Assembly (NCBI GenBank): GCA_049582805.1
Contig: JBAUUR010000060.1
Coordinates: 1 to 64,000 of the forward strand
Origin: CAVXFS01 sp049582805
GTDB taxonomy: Bacteria > Pseudomonadota > Gammaproteobacteria > Burkholderiales > Gallionellaceae
Direction of reading: 5' to 3'
Length of the DNA stretch: 64,000 bases
The notes under the pieces were generated by a model that searched no databases, was not told the origin of the DNA, and saw nothing but the letters and a program-made list of their open reading frames with translations. The position numbers and the translations under genes were made by a program. Shown here in pieces: positions 25,447 to 34,709 of the stretch; within the stretch, counting starts at the first letter, position 1; each line of letters starts with the position of its first letter.

Positions 25447-27879
25447 ATGAGCGACAGTTACGACGAATCAAGCATCCAGCAACTTGAAGGGCTGGAGGCG
25501 GTACGCAAACGTCCGGGCATGTACATCGGCGACACCTCGGACGGCTCCGGCTTGCACCATATGGTATTTGAGGTGGTGGACAATGCCATTGACGAAACGC
25601 TGGCTGGGCATTGCGATGACATCAAGGTTGTTATCCACGCCGACAACTCGATCTCGGTTGCCGACAATGGCCGCGGCATCCCGGTCGGCATCAAGTTTGA
25701 CGACAAGTTTGAACCCAAGCGCTCTGCTGCCGAGATCGTCATGACGGTACTGCATGCTGGCGGCAAGTTTAACCAGAACAGCTACAAGGTATCCGGCGGG
25801 CTGCACGGCGTTGGCGTAAGCTGTGTTAACGGCTTGTCGGAATGGCTCAAGCTGACCATCAACCGTGATGGCAAAAAGTATTTCATGGAATTTCACCATG
25901 GGGCCGTGGCAGATCGCCTGGTGGAAAAACAGAACGGCGTGGAAGTCTCGCCGCTCAGGGTGATCGGGGAAAGCAAGCGGAACGGAACTGAGGTTCATTT
26001 CCTGGCAGAGAAGGAAATCTTTGGCCATGTCGAGTTTCACTATGAAATTCTCGCCAAGCGACTGCGCGAGCTGTCATTCCTCAACAACGGAGTGAAGATC
26101 GAGCTCATCGATCAGCGCACCGGCAAGAGCGAAAACTTCGCCCATGCCGGCGGGGTCAGGGGCTTCGTCGAATACATGAATAAAAACAAGACCGTCTTGC
26201 ACAACAAGCCGTTCCATGCGATCGGCGAAAAAGACGGTGTCACGGTCGAAGTCGCGATGCAGTGGAATGACAGCTACTCGGAGATCGTGCAGTGTTTTAC
26301 CAACAACATCCCGCAGCGCGACGGTGGCACCCACCTGACCGGAATGCGCATGGCGATGACCCGAGTCATCAATAAATACATCGAAGAAAACGAGTTGGCG
26401 AAAAAAGCCAAGGTGGAGACCTCCGGCGACGACATGCGCGAGGGTCTGACCTGCGTGCTGTCAGTGAAAGTTCCGGAGCCCAAGTTCTCCTCGCAGACCA
26501 AGGACAAACTGGTTTCCAGCGAGGTACAACCGGTGGTGCAGGAAGTCGTTGGATTCAAGCTGACCGAATACCTGCAAGAGAATCCGATAGACGCCAAGAT
26601 CCTGTGCGGCAAAATCATCGAGGCCGCGCGCGCCCGCGAAGCCGCGCGCAAGGCCCGCGAACTCACGCGCCGCAAGGGTGTGCTGGATGGCATGGGCCTG
26701 CCCGGTAAGCTGGCTGACTGCCAGGAAAAAGACCCTGCGCAATCAGAGCTTTATCTGGTCGAGGGCGATTCCGCCGGCGGTTCCGCGAAGCAGGGCCGCG
26801 ACCGCAAGTTCCAGGCCATCCTGCCGCTCAAAGGCAAGATCCTCAACGTCGAGCGTGCGCGCTTCGAGAAGCTGATCGCGTCGCAGGAAATCGCCACCCT
26901 GATCACCGTGCTGGGCACCGGCATCGGCAAGGATGAATACAACGCCGACAAGCTGCGCTACCACCGCATCATCATCATGACCGACGCGGACGTGGACGGC
27001 TCCCACATCCGCACCCTGCTGCTCACCTTCTTTTATCGCCAGATGCCCGAGCTGGTCGAGCGCGGCCATGTCTATATTGCGCAGCCGCCGCTGTACAAGG
27101 TCAAGCAGGGCAAGGACGAACGTTACCTCAAGGATGAGCACGAACTGAAGAACTACATGCTGCGCAACGCCCTGGTGGACGCCGAGCTTCAGGCCGATCA
27201 GGGTGGCTTAGTGCTGCAGGCGGAAACGCTGGAACGCCTGGCCAAGGAATATTTCCTCGCCGAAGCCGTGATCGACCGCCTGTCGCGCCTGATCGCGGAA
27301 GAGGTGCTGCATGCCCTGCTCAAGCAGCCGGACATCCGATTGGACACGCTGGAACAGGCGACGCAGAGCGCCGCGCGCCTACAACAAGTGTGCGGCCCCG
27401 GCATCATCGTCAAGGCCGAAGTGGATCCCGCCAACGACGAAAACCGCCTGCGCGTGGAACGGCATCTGCACGGCAATTTCTCCGTCAGCTACCTGGACCA
27501 GAGCTTCCTGCAAAGCGGCGATTTCGCTCAGATCAAGCAGACCGCGCAAGCCCTGGGCGGCCTGCTCGGCAAGGGCGCGTTCATCAAGCGCGGCGAACAG
27601 CGCATGCCCGTGGCTGACTTCAAGCAGGCCATCGAATGGCTGCTGGAAGAAGCCAAGCGCGGCGTCAACATCCAGCGCTACAAAGGCTTGGGCGAGATGA
27701 ATCCCGAACAGTTGTGGGAAACCACGATGGACGTGAAGAACCGCATCCTGCTGCGCGTGCAGATCGAAGACGTGATCGCCGCCGACGAAATTTTCACCAC
27801 GCTGATGGGCGATGTGGTGGAACCGCGCCGGGCGTTCATCGAACAGAATGCTCTGGGGGTAAAGAATCTGGATGTATAA
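25447..27879 (+). CDS. gyrB: DNA gyrase subunit B
   Basis: An 810-residue ATPase subunit of gyrase. The GHKL site includes EVVDNAIDE and DNGRGIP; GGLHGVGVSCVN follows. The TOPRIM domain starts YLVEGDSAGGSAKQGRDR and holds MTDADVDGSHIRTL. Length includes the proteobacterial insert before the C-terminal YKGLGEMNPEQLWET. Codon use turns sharply GC-rich compared with dnaN. No clear ribosome site precedes ATG 25447. Confidence 0.98.
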   Translation: MSDSYDESSIQQLEGLEAVRKRPGMYIGDTSDGSGLHHMVFEVVDNAIDETLAGHCDDIKVVIHADNSISVADNGRGIPVGIKFDDKFEPKRSAAEIVMTVLHAGGKFNQNSYKVSGGLHGVGVSCVNGLSEWLKLTINRDGKKYFMEFHHGAVADRLVEKQNGVEVSPLRVIGESKRNGTEVHFLAEKEIFGHVEFHYEILAKRLRELSFLNNGVKIELIDQRTGKSENFAHAGGVRGFVEYMNKNKTVLHNKPFHAIGEKDGVTVEVAMQWNDSYSEIVQCFTNNIPQRDGGTHLTGMRMAMTRVINKYIEENELAKKAKVETSGDDMREGLTCVLSVKVPEPKFSSQTKDKLVSSEVQPVVQEVVGFKLTEYLQENPIDAKILCGKIIEAARAREAARKARELTRRKGVLDGMGLPGKLADCQEKDPAQSELYLVEGDSAGGSAKQGRDRKFQAILPLKGKILNVERARFEKLIASQEIATLITVLGTGIGKDEYNADKLRYHRIIIMTDADVDGSHIRTLLLTFFYRQMPELVERGHVYIAQPPLYKVKQGKDERYLKDEHELKNYMLRNALVDAELQADQGGLVLQAETLERLAKEYFLAEAVIDRLSRLIAEEVLHALLKQPDIRLDTLEQATQSAARLQQVCGPGIIVKAEVDPANDENRLRVERHLHGNFSVSYLDQSFLQSGDFAQIKQTAQALGGLLGKGAFIKRGEQRMPVADFKQAIEWLLEEAKRGVNIQRYKGLGEMNPEQLWETTMDVKNRILLRVQIEDVIAADEIFTTLMGDVVEPRRAFIEQNALGVKNLDV

Positions 27880-27887
27880 GCTTTAGT

Positions 27888-27953
27888 GTAGGGCGGATCA
27901 CCCAAGGGCATCCGCCGCATGATTCATCCGGCGCAACCACGTTGCGTTGCGCC
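27888..27953. repeat. Double-hairpin intergenic repeat between convergent gyrB and topA
   Basis: Two perfect stems lie in the 81-base gap: GGCGGAT/ATCCGCC around 27893-27916 and GGCGCAAC/GTTGCGCC at 27930-27937 and 27946-27953. The wording (TAGGGCGGAT..CATCCGCC) resembles widespread proteobacterial intergenic repeats. It may act as a transcription barrier between the two convergent genes; there is no T-run. Confidence 0.65.
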
Positions 27954-27960
27954 ATACAAA

Positions 27961-30573
27961 TCAAGCGCTCTTCTTGGTAGTTTTCTTCACGGCGGGCTTT
28001 GCCGTTTTCGTTGCAGTCTTCGTTTTGGCTGTTGCGGTCTTGGTCTCAGTTGTTTTCTTCGTCGTCGCCTTGGTTTTGGCGGCTTTCGCCTTGGCTGTGG
28101 GTTTTCTGGCCGCTTTAGTCTTCCCTGTCCCGCCCTTCGCGGCCCTGGCCGCGATCAATTCCAGCGCCTGCTCCAGCGTGATCTCTTCCGGTGTCGTGTC
28201 CTTCGGCAGGGTGGCGTTGACCTTGCCGTGGCGCGCGTAGGGGCCGTAGCGGCCGCTGCAGATTTCGACGGGAGCCTTGTCGTCCGGGTGTTCGCCGAGC
28301 GTGCGCAGCACGGCGTTGCCGGCCTTGGCCTGCGCCAGCAGTTCCACGGCGTGCTCCAGCCGGATGTCGAAGATGCTGTCGCTACGCGGGATGGATTTGA
28401 ACTTGCCGTCGTGCCCTATGTAAGGGCCGAAGCGGCCGATGTTGACGATGACTTTTTTGCCGGTCTCTGGATGCAAGCCGAGTTCACGCGGCAGCGACAG
28501 CAGCTTTAATGCGCTGTTGAGGTCGGCCTGTTCCAGCGGCAATTCCTTGGGCCACGAGACGCGCTTGGGCTTGGTCTTCTCGCCTTCCACGACTTCGCCG
28601 AGCTGCACGTAGTGGCCATAAGGCCCGAGCAACAGCAGCACGGGTTGCCCAGTCTCAGGGTGCACTCCTAACTCCCTGCGCGTCTCGCCCTCCTCTTCCT
28701 CGCCACCACCGAGGTTGCGCGTATAGTCGCATTCGGGATAGCCGGTGCAGCCGATAAAGCGACCGCGCTTGCCCAGCCGCGTCGCCAACGGCTTGCCGCA
28801 TTTCGGACAGGCTTCATCGAGCAGTTCTTGGGTGACGTCCTTGCGAGCTATGCTTTGTTTATCGGTGATAAGCGCCGAGAAGCCTTTCCAGAATTCGTCC
28901 AGTACCGGGATCCAGTCGCGCTTGCCCTCGGAAATTTCGTCGAGTTGATCTTCCATCTGCGCAGTAAAGCCATAGTCCACATAGCGCGTGAAATGCTCGG
29001 TAAGGAATTTGTTGACGATGCGGCCCACGTCGGTCGGCTGGAAGCGCTTTTTGTCCAGCACCGCATACTCGCGCGCCTGCAGCGTGGAGATGATGCTGGC
29101 ATAAGTGGAAGGCCGGCCAATCCCATGCTCTTCCAGCGTCTTTACCAGGCTGGCCTCGGAATAGCGCGGTGGCGGCTGGGTGAAATGCTGTTCGCCGTAG
29201 AGCTTGTCGAGCGGAATGGTTTCGCCTTCTGCCAGCAGCGGCAGCTTGCCGCCCTCTTCTTCCTCGCTATCGTCGGTGCTTTCCTGATATACGGCGATGA
29301 AACCGGGGAACACCAGCGTCTGGCCACTGGCGCGGAACAGTGTGTCGTCTCCGCCGAGGCGGATGTCGAGGCTGACGGTGTCAAAACGCGCGGGCGCCAT
29401 CTGGCAGGCAAGCGTGCGCTTCCAGATCATTTCATACAGCCGCGCCTGGTCCGCGGTGAGGTGGGGGCGCATTGCCTCCGGCGTGCGCGCGATGGAGGTG
29501 GGGCGGATTGCCTCGTGCGACTCCTGCGCGTTCTTGGTCTTGCTCTTGTAAGCGGGCACACTTTTGGGCAGATAATCCGCCGCGAAATTGTCGCGGATGT
29601 AATCGCGGATTTCCTGCACCGCTTCCTTCGCCAGCGATACCGAATCGGTGCGCATGTAGGAGATCAGACCAATAGTCTGGCCACCGATGTCCACGCCTTC
29701 ATACAACTGCTGCGCGATGCGCATGGTGCGTTCGGCGGACAGGCCCAGCTTGCGCACCGCTTCCTGTTGCAGCGTGGAAGTGGTGAATGGCGCGGCAGCG
29801 TAACGCTGCTTGGCCTTCTTCTCCACGCGCACGACTTTCGGCGGCAGCTTGGCATCGCTCAGTTTGGCGAAGATCGCGTCGTATTCATTTTGGCTGCCGA
29901 TGCTGAGCTGCTCCAGTTTCCTGCCCTGGTACTGGAACAATTTTGCGGTGAACGGCTGGTGATTCTTGTGGCTGTCCAGATGCACGGTCCAGTACTCCTG
30001 GCTCTTGAACGCTTCAATTTCCTGTTCGCGCTCCACAATCAGGCGCAACGCCGGGCTTTGCACGCGCCCGGCAGACAGTCCGGGTCGAATTTTGCGCCAC
30101 AACAGCGGCGACAGATTAAAGCCCACCAGGTAATCCAGCGCGCGCCGCGCCTGTTGCGCATTGACCAGAGGAATGGAAATCTCGCGCGGATGCGCGACCG
30201 CTTCCTTTACCGCATTCTGGGTGATTTCATAGAACACAACGCGCTGCATTTTTTTGTTTTTCAATGCACGCTTGCCCTTGAGCAATTCGGCGATATGCCA
30301 TGCGATGGCCTCGCCTTCGCGGTCCGGATCGGGTGCGAGATAGATGTTGTCAGCCAGTGCGGCGGCTTTGGCGATGGCATCCACATGTTTGCTGTTGCGG
30401 GCGATAATTTCGTATTGCATGGCAAAACCATTGTCCGGATCCACCGCGCCGGACTTTGGTACGAGGTCACGCACATGACCGTAGGAAGCAAGAACTTCAA
30501 AGTTCTTGCCCAGATATTTTTTCAGGGTAGTGGCCTTGGCCGGAGACTCAACAATCAGTAAATTCGTCACCAT
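27961..30573 (-). CDS. topA: DNA topoisomerase I
   Basis: An 870-residue type IA topoisomerase. The TOPRIM motif LAPDPDREGEAIAWHI is near 85-100 and the active-site Tyr is in LISYMRTDSVSL near 315. One zinc finger, CPKCGKP..CTGYPEC, is followed by three GxYGxY-type C-terminal repeats. The last roughly 60 residues are a Lys/Ala/Thr-rich basic tail. The start was set at ATG 30573, which brings LLIVESPAKA to the N-terminus; the frame extends six codons upstream. Confidence 0.96.
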   Translation of the reverse strand: MVTNLLIVESPAKATTLKKYLGKNFEVLASYGHVRDLVPKSGAVDPDNGFAMQYEIIARNSKHVDAIAKAAALADNIYLAPDPDREGEAIAWHIAELLKGKRALKNKKMQRVVFYEITQNAVKEAVAHPREISIPLVNAQQARRALDYLVGFNLSPLLWRKIRPGLSAGRVQSPALRLIVEREQEIEAFKSQEYWTVHLDSHKNHQPFTAKLFQYQGRKLEQLSIGSQNEYDAIFAKLSDAKLPPKVVRVEKKAKQRYAAAPFTTSTLQQEAVRKLGLSAERTMRIAQQLYEGVDIGGQTIGLISYMRTDSVSLAKEAVQEIRDYIRDNFAADYLPKSVPAYKSKTKNAQESHEAIRPTSIARTPEAMRPHLTADQARLYEMIWKRTLACQMAPARFDTVSLDIRLGGDDTLFRASGQTLVFPGFIAVYQESTDDSEEEEGGKLPLLAEGETIPLDKLYGEQHFTQPPPRYSEASLVKTLEEHGIGRPSTYASIISTLQAREYAVLDKKRFQPTDVGRIVNKFLTEHFTRYVDYGFTAQMEDQLDEISEGKRDWIPVLDEFWKGFSALITDKQSIARKDVTQELLDEACPKCGKPLATRLGKRGRFIGCTGYPECDYTRNLGGGEEEEGETRRELGVHPETGQPVLLLLGPYGHYVQLGEVVEGEKTKPKRVSWPKELPLEQADLNSALKLLSLPRELGLHPETGKKVIVNIGRFGPYIGHDGKFKSIPRSDSIFDIRLEHAVELLAQAKAGNAVLRTLGEHPDDKAPVEICSGRYGPYARHGKVNATLPKDTTPEEITLEQALELIAARAAKGGTGKTKAARKPTAKAKAAKTKATTKKTTETKTATAKTKTATKTAKPAVKKTTKKSA

Positions 30574-30587
30574 CTGTAATGAAGTTC

Positions 30588-31043
30588 TCAATGCAGATAT
30601 TCGGAATTGTCAAAGGTGAACAAGTCTTCAACGATCAGCGGATCCAGATCCTCGTGCTGGTTCCACAGAACCATCAGCGTAATGAGCTTGACCTGGTTCA
30701 ATGGCAGCTTATCTTGGTGGAGCGCCACGGAACGATCCAGGATCATTTCCCGCTCTACCGGCGTGATCATTCTGCTTTGTTCCCAGAAAGCAATGAAGCG
30801 AAAAGCTTCCGGGCTGATGCGCTGCAATTCAAGATCCGCAAAGCACCGAGCGCCACTATTGTTAATGACAGCGGGATAATCCGCATGGGTCAACTGCTTC
30901 AGGTCTGTCAACCAGGTCAGGGCGTGGCGAATCTCTTCTTCTTCAAATCCGACAGCGCTTAGCTTGAGGGAAAGCTTCTCTGAATCCGGGTAACTGCCAG
31001 CATGGAAATAACTCTCGAATAAGAACATCAAAATATCAAACAT
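30588..31043 (-). CDS. smg: Smg family protein (DUF494)
   Basis: A 151-residue acidic protein beginning MFDILMFLFESYF, the signature of the Smg/DUF494 family found beside dprA and topA in beta- and gammaproteobacteria. Its function is not established; its frequent link with dprA suggests a DNA-related role. It lies 15 bases before topA. Confidence 0.92.
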   Translation of the reverse strand: MFDILMFLFESYFHAGSYPDSEKLSLKLSAVGFEEEEIRHALTWLTDLKQLTHADYPAVINNSGARCFADLELQRISPEAFRFIAFWEQSRMITPVEREMILDRSVALHQDKLPLNQVKLITLMVLWNQHEDLDPLIVEDLFTFDNSEYLH

Positions 31044-31064
31044 AACATCCCGAAAAAATGGATT

Positions 31065-32132
31065 CTAATTGATGCGTTGATAAAGCCCACCAGGAACAAC
31101 CGCAACACTTCCGTTCAGTTCCAACTGTAACAGGATGGCGGATAGCGCCTCAATCGTCAAGCCGCTACGCAGGCTGAGGCTGTCCAGGTCGGTTGGGTCG
31201 TAGCCGAGATGCGCTAACAGCGGATGCTCGGCTTCTGAATCGGAAAGCATCTGGTTGCTGGAAGTAAAGTAACCTAATTCTTCAAGTATATCCTGCGCGC
31301 ACTCAACCAATTTAGCACCCTGCTTGATCAAATAATGGCAACCTCTGGCTTGCGGGGCGTGAATCGAACCGGGAAGGGCGAATACTTCTCGACCTTGTTC
31401 CAAGGCCATGCGCGCGGTGATCAATGATCCGCTTTGCAGCGAGGCTTCCACAACCAGGCAACCCAGGCTCATGCCACTGATGATTCGGTTTCGACGCGGG
31501 AAGTTGGCAGCAAGCGGCGGGGTGCCAAGTGGAAATTCAGAAAGCAGCGCACCCTCTTCCGCCAACTGATGCGCCAATTGCCGATTGGCGGCCGGGTAAA
31601 CCTTGTCCAGTCCGGTACCAACTACAGCGATACTTGACCCTCGTTCGGACAGTCCGCCATGATGAGCTGCAGCATCTATGCCTTGTGCCATGCCGCTTAC
31701 GATGCATAAACCTGCCTTGCTTGCAGCTTGGGCAAATGACTCCGAATTGCCTAGTCCTTGAGGAGTGGCATTGCGGCTGCCGACGACAGCCAGGGCCGGA
31801 CAGTTGAGCAATTCGCGTCTTCCTTTGACATACAACAATAATGGCGGGTCGGGAATATTCAGCAATGATTGGGGATAGTCGGAATCGGCCAGTGTAACTA
31901 TGCAATTGCGAGCATCATTCAGCCACTCAGCAACTGGCGCCAGGGCCGCTTCATCCACTCCCTGCGCAATTGCATTCGCAACGGTGGGCTTGACCACTTG
32001 TCTCAAGGTGTGTAACGGCGCTGAAAAAACCAGGGACGGAGAGGAAAAGGTTTGCAGCAAGCGTCGCAAGCTCTCATTGCCCAGGCCGGGAACCAGGTGC
32101 AGAGCAACCCATGACACAAGTTCTGCATCCAT
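31065..32132 (-). CDS. dprA: DNA processing protein DprA
   Basis: A 355-residue single-strand DNA-binding protein that loads RecA during natural transformation. The Rossmann-like core shows VGSRNATPQGLGNS and VSGMAQGIDAAAHHGGL, then FPRRNRIISGMS. A C-terminal winged-helix segment covers about 295-355. It lies three bases after the LysM gene, in one transcript with smg and topA. Confidence 0.95.
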   Translation of the reverse strand: MDAELVSWVALHLVPGLGNESLRRLLQTFSSPSLVFSAPLHTLRQVVKPTVANAIAQGVDEAALAPVAEWLNDARNCIVTLADSDYPQSLLNIPDPPLLLYVKGRRELLNCPALAVVGSRNATPQGLGNSESFAQAASKAGLCIVSGMAQGIDAAAHHGGLSERGSSIAVVGTGLDKVYPAANRQLAHQLAEEGALLSEFPLGTPPLAANFPRRNRIISGMSLGCLVVEASLQSGSLITARMALEQGREVFALPGSIHAPQARGCHYLIKQGAKLVECAQDILEELGYFTSSNQMLSDSEAEHPLLAHLGYDPTDLDSLSLRSGLTIEALSAILLQLELNGSVAVVPGGLYQRIN

Positions 32133-32135
32133 ATA

Positions 32136-33158
32136 TCAGGGAGTCAATGCACGATCGAGCAGCTCAACAGGCAAAGCGGTTTGCATTACCAGCGCGTAAG
32201 ACACCTTGTCGAAAACCCGGAATACGAATAGCAAGCCATACCGTACATCCGGCAAGGAGAAATTTTTCCCGTCTTCTCTTATTTCTTCACCCTTACGGTA
32301 GAGCGCCAGCACATGACCATTTTCCATTCCATCGCGACGTCCCTTGTTTATTGTGACAATGGCGCCTTGTCCCGCCTCGGAAACCCCACCATAAATTGAA
32401 ATGACGCGGGCCGAAACCTGGGTGTCAGGTGCATGCGGTATGTAATTGTTGGTGATTTCACCCGAAGCCGGAATCAAGCGATCACCTTTGTTGATTTCCT
32501 GAACCGCCTTGGTAATTCTTATTGTACTGATGTTATCGAACTTTTCGACTTGAGCATCCCCAAGATAGAAGACTTCAAACCCGAGCTTTTCATTAGTATC
32601 TGGATCGATCAGCTCCTTGCCCGGACGATAAATTTGCCAGTACAACCCTTTATCCGCGGACAGGCCTTTTGCGTAGGCGATGTCATTCGTCGTCAAAAGC
32701 ACGCGACGTTCAAAAGTAGCGACAATAAGAGAAGGCGCACTGGGTAAATCCTTATCTTCAATTACCAGCGGCTGGCTCAGAAAAGGCCCGATTGCACTTG
32801 CCGGGACACTTGGAATCGCGTCGTGCTCACTTTTTTCAACTTGAACCTTGGGGGATAAATTGACAACGACCGGATTGCTCGACATGGGACTTTGAACTTG
32901 CAATGTACCCGTGGTGCGATTCAAAATAATCACGTCACCAGGATAAATCCAGTGTGGGTCTTTGATGGTGTCCTTGTTCAATCCCCAGATTTGCTGCCAT
33001 TTCCACGGACTCTTGTAAAATGTGGCAGATATATCCCAAAGCGTATCCCCTTTTACTACGATATGTTGATCCGGAGCATTATCGAGAATTTCAGATGCAT
33101 CAGCATAAGCAAGGGCGGACAACAGGATACAAATCAGCGATATAATGAATTTTTGCAT
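32136..33158 (-). CDS. LysM domain periplasmic protein
   Basis: A 340-residue exported protein. A signal peptide covers about 1-22 (ends A-Y-A-D-A). One LysM domain at about 33-83 (VVKGDTLWDISATFY, then YPGDVIIL) would bind peptidoglycan. The rest has no domain I recognise. Members precede dprA in many betaproteobacteria. It is transcribed divergently from def across 99 bases. Confidence 0.9.
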   Translation of the reverse strand: MQKFIISLICILLSALAYADASEILDNAPDQHIVVKGDTLWDISATFYKSPWKWQQIWGLNKDTIKDPHWIYPGDVIILNRTTGTLQVQSPMSSNPVVVNLSPKVQVEKSEHDAIPSVPASAIGPFLSQPLVIEDKDLPSAPSLIVATFERRVLLTTNDIAYAKGLSADKGLYWQIYRPGKELIDPDTNEKLGFEVFYLGDAQVEKFDNISTIRITKAVQEINKGDRLIPASGEITNNYIPHAPDTQVSARVISIYGGVSEAGQGAIVTINKGRRDGMENGHVLALYRKGEEIREDGKNFSLPDVRYGLLFVFRVFDKVSYALVMQTALPVELLDRALTP

Positions 33159-33257
33159 GGAAACTCCAGCAGAAAATGGGAGATTGCGCAGCTTCTATAT
33201 TGCTCAGCGCGCGACTAGCCGGATTCTGCATCCAGTCCTATAAATTGGCAAGTATTT

Positions 33258-33761
33258 ATGGCATTACTCCAAATATTGCAATACCCGGACGCGAGACTGT
33301 ATACCGTTGCGAAGCGAGTAGAAAGAGTTGATAACAGCATACGTAAACTGATAAGCGACATGACGGAAACCATGTATGCAGCGCCAGGCGTTGGTTTAGC
33401 GGCAACGCAAGTGGATAAACACTTGCAAATAATCATTGCGGACGTTTCAGAAACGCACAACGACTTGCGGATACTTGTCAATCCCGAACTCAAGTTCAGT
33501 GCTGGCGAATGTGAGCGCGAGGAGGGTTGTTTATCGGTTCCGGGAATCTACGAAAAAATACGCCGGGCAGAGCGAATTCAGGTGCGGGCACTGGATAGTC
33601 TGGGAAAACCTTTCTCGCTTGAAGCTGACGGACTGCTGGCCCGATGTATTCTGCATGAAATGGATCATCTCCACGGGAAGGTGTTTGTCGAGTATCTTTC
33701 GCCCCTCAAACAGTCGCGCCTGCGTGCGAAGCTGAAAAAGCGCCAACGTGAAACGCTGTAG
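33258..33761 (+). CDS. def: Peptide deformylase
   Basis: A 167-residue metalloenzyme that removes the N-formyl group from new proteins. All three motifs are present: GVGLAATQ (44-51), EEGCLSV with metal ligand Cys91, and HEMDH with His133, Glu134 and His137. It is the first gene of def-fmt-rsmB. Confidence 0.97.
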   Translation: MALLQILQYPDARLYTVAKRVERVDNSIRKLISDMTETMYAAPGVGLAATQVDKHLQIIIADVSETHNDLRILVNPELKFSAGECEREEGCLSVPGIYEKIRRAERIQVRALDSLGKPFSLEADGLLARCILHEMDHLHGKVFVEYLSPLKQSRLRAKLKKRQRETL

Positions 33762-33772
33762 GGAATGTCTAC

Positions 33773-34708
33773 TTGAGAATAATTTTTGCAGGCACCCCTC
33801 ACTTTGCGGCAGCAGCACTCGATGCATTACTGGTGCATGAATACCAAGTGGTTGCGGTGCTGACGCAACCCGACCGGCCATCGGGGCGTGGGATGCAGCT
33901 TACTGCCAGTCCGATAAAGCAATTGGCCTTGCGCAACGGCTTGCCGATACTGCAACCACAAACTCTCAAGGATACCAACATTCAAAAACAGCTTGCCAAT
34001 TATGCCGCCGATGTAATGGTGGTCGCGGCATATGGGTTAATTCTTCCGCAGCCGGTTCTTGAGGCACCGCGCCTGGGTTGCCTGAACATCCATGCTTCCC
34101 TGTTGCCGCGTTGGCGCGGGGCAGCGCCGATCCCGCGCGCCATCCTTGCAGGCGATAATGTGACCGGTATTACCATCATGCAGATGGATGAAGGCCTTGA
34201 TACCGGTGACATGCTGCTGAAAAAATCCTGCCCAATTTCCGAGCAGGATAATGCCCTGACGTTGTACGACAAGCTGGCGATAATGGGTGCGGAAGCGATA
34301 GTCGAAACATTGCGCTTGCTGGCACAGGGGAAGTTGCAGCATGAGCCGCAGGATAATACGTATGCGACCTACGCCGCCAAACTCAGCAAGGCAGAAGCAC
34401 AAATCAACTGGCGCGAGGATGCCACGCAAATCGGACGTATGGTGCGAGCATATAATCCATTTCCTGTTGCTCAGACAGCGTTTGAAGGTACGGTTATCAA
34501 AGTCTGGCAAGCCAGTGTGCTAGGCAATCTGAAAGGCTATCCCGGAACCGTGTTGTCTTCAGGAAAAGAAGGCATCGTCGTGGCGTGCGGCCAGGGAGCG
34601 CTATGTCTGGAAATACTGCAACGCGCAAATGCCAAGGCGATGGATGCTGCGCAATTTATTCAAGGGTTTGCTTTGCGTCCGGGTGACCGTTTCGCTTCTT
34701 CAGACTGA
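33773..34708 (+). CDS. fmt: Methionyl-tRNA formyltransferase
   Basis: A 311-residue enzyme that formylates initiator Met-tRNA. The N-terminal RIIFAGTPHFAAAALDAL and the catalytic-domain segment SLLPRWRGAAPIPRAI are family signatures. The start is TTG at 33773, with GGGA upstream; the ATG at 33765 runs into a stop. The formylase/deformylase pair is in one operon. Confidence 0.96.
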   Translation: MRIIFAGTPHFAAAALDALLVHEYQVVAVLTQPDRPSGRGMQLTASPIKQLALRNGLPILQPQTLKDTNIQKQLANYAADVMVVAAYGLILPQPVLEAPRLGCLNIHASLLPRWRGAAPIPRAILAGDNVTGITIMQMDEGLDTGDMLLKKSCPISEQDNALTLYDKLAIMGAEAIVETLRLLAQGKLQHEPQDNTYATYAAKLSKAEAQINWREDATQIGRMVRAYNPFPVAQTAFEGTVIKVWQASVLGNLKGYPGTVLSSGKEGIVVACGQGALCLEILQRANAKAMDAAQFIQGFALRPGDRFASSD

Positions 34709-34709
34709 C

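Noticed and set aside
28828..30561. 577-codon open frame on the plus strand
   Set aside because: It is the reverse shadow of topA, whose motifs are all present on the minus strand; the shadow has no ribosome site or known motif.
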